From contig JALPXT010000032.1 in the NCBI GenBank assembly GCA_023271485.1, positions 1-13,210 on the forward strand: a stretch of DNA of 13,210 nucleotides, given 5' to 3'. The translations under genes were made by a program, and so were the position numbers. A model generated the notes under the pieces. The model made no database searches, had not been told where the DNA came from, and saw nothing but the letters and a program-made list of their open reading frames with translations. Below are positions 12,442-13,210 of the stretch, one piece after another; within the stretch, counting starts at the first letter, position 1, and each line of letters opens with the position of its first letter. Origin of the DNA: Dehalococcoidia bacterium (lineage in GTDB: Bacteria > Chloroflexota > Dehalococcoidia > SZUA-161 > SpSt-899).

Positions 12442-13210
12442 AACCCTGGCTCCGGAAAAGCAGGGTCAGGAACAGGAACTTCGGGAATTTCTATTACTTC
12501 ATATTCTGCTGGTGGCAGAATAGCAGGAACAGCATTATGGTCGCTATATACAACATTCATTGTTGTTACAAGACTAATCTTTTTTACTGCCTCTTTCATT
12601 CTATTAAATTCTGCTATTTCCTCTGGAGTCATTTCTGCCCCTTCTCGCATTATTGGATCCAATATTACTACAAGTTCGTGCAAATCTATATTAGCTGTCA
12701 TAGTTTCCTTTATTGTAAAACGGGTTTCTTGGCAGATATAAGCTCTTGAGTCTATTTCCATTGCCTCTATAACCTCGACAATTTCCGGCCAATTTTCATT
12801 AATCTCTGCTATTATTCTCTCTTTCTCTTCTCTATCTATTTCTGCTTCTTCTGTAAAAAGAGGAACAACAGAAATAACAACATTTCTCATTTTATCTAAA
12901 TCCAGACCAAGAACAAAATTGTATACCGGTACCCCATTAACTTCTGTATTGGGCAACACTTCTCTGACGTAATAAACATCAAAAATATCTGATATCAAAC
13001 CCGCTATCTTTTCAAACATAACTGTCATTTCTTCTACCATTACGGGATCAGCCGGTGTTTTGTACCATACTCCTAAATGAGGCTCTATTTCTCCCATTAC
13101 CATTTCTGCTAAAAACACTCCGCCAACCTGAGCAACTATTTCTCTTAATCCAGTAATTTCAACAATTTTCATATAAGTGTCAAAATCTATTGACTTCATC
13201 TCCATTGTTG
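12438..13210 (-). CDS. Partial low-GC gene, probable exported LolA/LppX- or DUF6612-like protein
   Basis: The frame is open to the window edge, so the N-terminus is missing; the first visible ATG is at 13205 and need not be the start. About 257 codons are visible. The protein is acidic, with EIPEVPVPDPAFPEP at its C-terminus. The part reading AYICQETRFTIKETMTANIDLHELV followed later by NVVYSDHNAVPAILPP resembles, from memory, secreted lipoprotein-carrier-like folds (LolA/LppX, DUF6612), where a Tyr-Ile-x-x-x-Thr strand and a YSDYN-x-PV-I-PP strand recur. A signal peptide or lipobox would be outside the window. Base and codon use are far more A+T rich than every other gene here, with frequent ATA and AGA codons, which suggests recent transfer or a different origin. 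Its TAG stop is followed by more in-frame tail-like sequence. Family assignment is tentative. Confidence 0.5.
   Translation of the reverse strand, partial: TMEMKSIDFDTYMKIVEITGLREIVAQVGGVFLAEMVMGEIEPHLGVWYKTPADPVMVEEMTVMFEKIAGLISDIFDVYYVREVLPNTEVNGVPVYNFVLGLDLDKMRNVVISVVPLFTEEAEIDREEKERIIAEINENWPEIVEVIEAMEIDSRAYICQETRFTIKETMTANIDLHELVVILDPIMREGAEMTPEEIAEFNRMKEAVKKISLVTTMNVVYSDHNAVPAILPPAEYEVIEIPEVPVPDPAFPEPGL

Noticed and set aside
12400..12730. An open plus-strand frame running antisense through the low-GC gene
   Set aside because: It has no initiating ATG at its beginning and no ribosome-binding site. Its openness follows from the codon composition of the minus-strand gene.
1..13210. CRISPR array, insertion sequence with transposase, riboswitch or rRNA
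   Set aside because: No regularly spaced repeats, transposase motifs, conserved riboswitch cores or rRNA signatures were seen on reading both strands.

Overview
The window looks like chromosomal DNA of a bacterium, most likely a Chloroflexota member of the Dehalococcoidia type. That placement is an inference, not a computed one. It rests on protein character, on the ppdK-dgt-dnaG-rpoD gene order (also seen in Clostridia), and on a dispersed-repeat-like insert inside rpoD. Most of the window has moderately high GC (hand count of one 60-base line in dnaG: 60%). The last ~800 bases are strikingly A+T rich (one 60-base line near 12841: 28% GC).

Region 1 (about 76-3366, minus strand) is a tight four-gene operon read right to left: a B12-binding-domain radical SAM protein of unknown function, YggS (PLP homeostasis), ProC (pyrroline-5-carboxylate reductase) and YggT (small membrane protein). 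Successive genes overlap or lie 3 nt apart. Region 2 (3367-3476) is a compact divergent promoter region with a TATAAT box on each strand. Region 3 (3477-10519, plus strand) carries ppdK (pyruvate phosphate dikinase), dgt-like dNTP triphosphohydrolase, dnaG primase and rpoD. This is a version of the macromolecular synthesis operon in which rpsU is absent and PEP/pyruvate and dNTP metabolism genes precede primase and the housekeeping sigma factor.

Region 4 (10520-11128) has a small four-Cys zinc-ribbon gene on the minus strand, tail to tail with rpoD and with its own near-consensus promoter. Beyond it, about 400 bases without an intact gene hold a recognisable relic of the C-terminus of a GlcD-type FAD-linked oxidase and a set of nested TTGACA-containing inverted repeats. 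Region 5 (11129-12277) is a stand-alone 3-hydroxyacyl-CoA dehydrogenase, followed by two hairpins, the second probably a bidirectional terminator. Region 6 (12438-13210, minus strand) is the 3' part of an A+T-rich, acidic, probably exported protein gene. It continues past the window edge and looks compositionally foreign.

Functionally, regions 1-3 are conserved housekeeping. The sequence from about 10520 onward is more accessory. The least ordinary observations are the repeat insert inside rpoD, the oxidase relic and nested repeats, the zinc-ribbon gene, and the low-GC gene whose proline-rich tail continues in frame beyond a TAG stop. I found no CRISPR array, rRNA, intact tRNA or transposase, and no clear evidence of an entirely new system.
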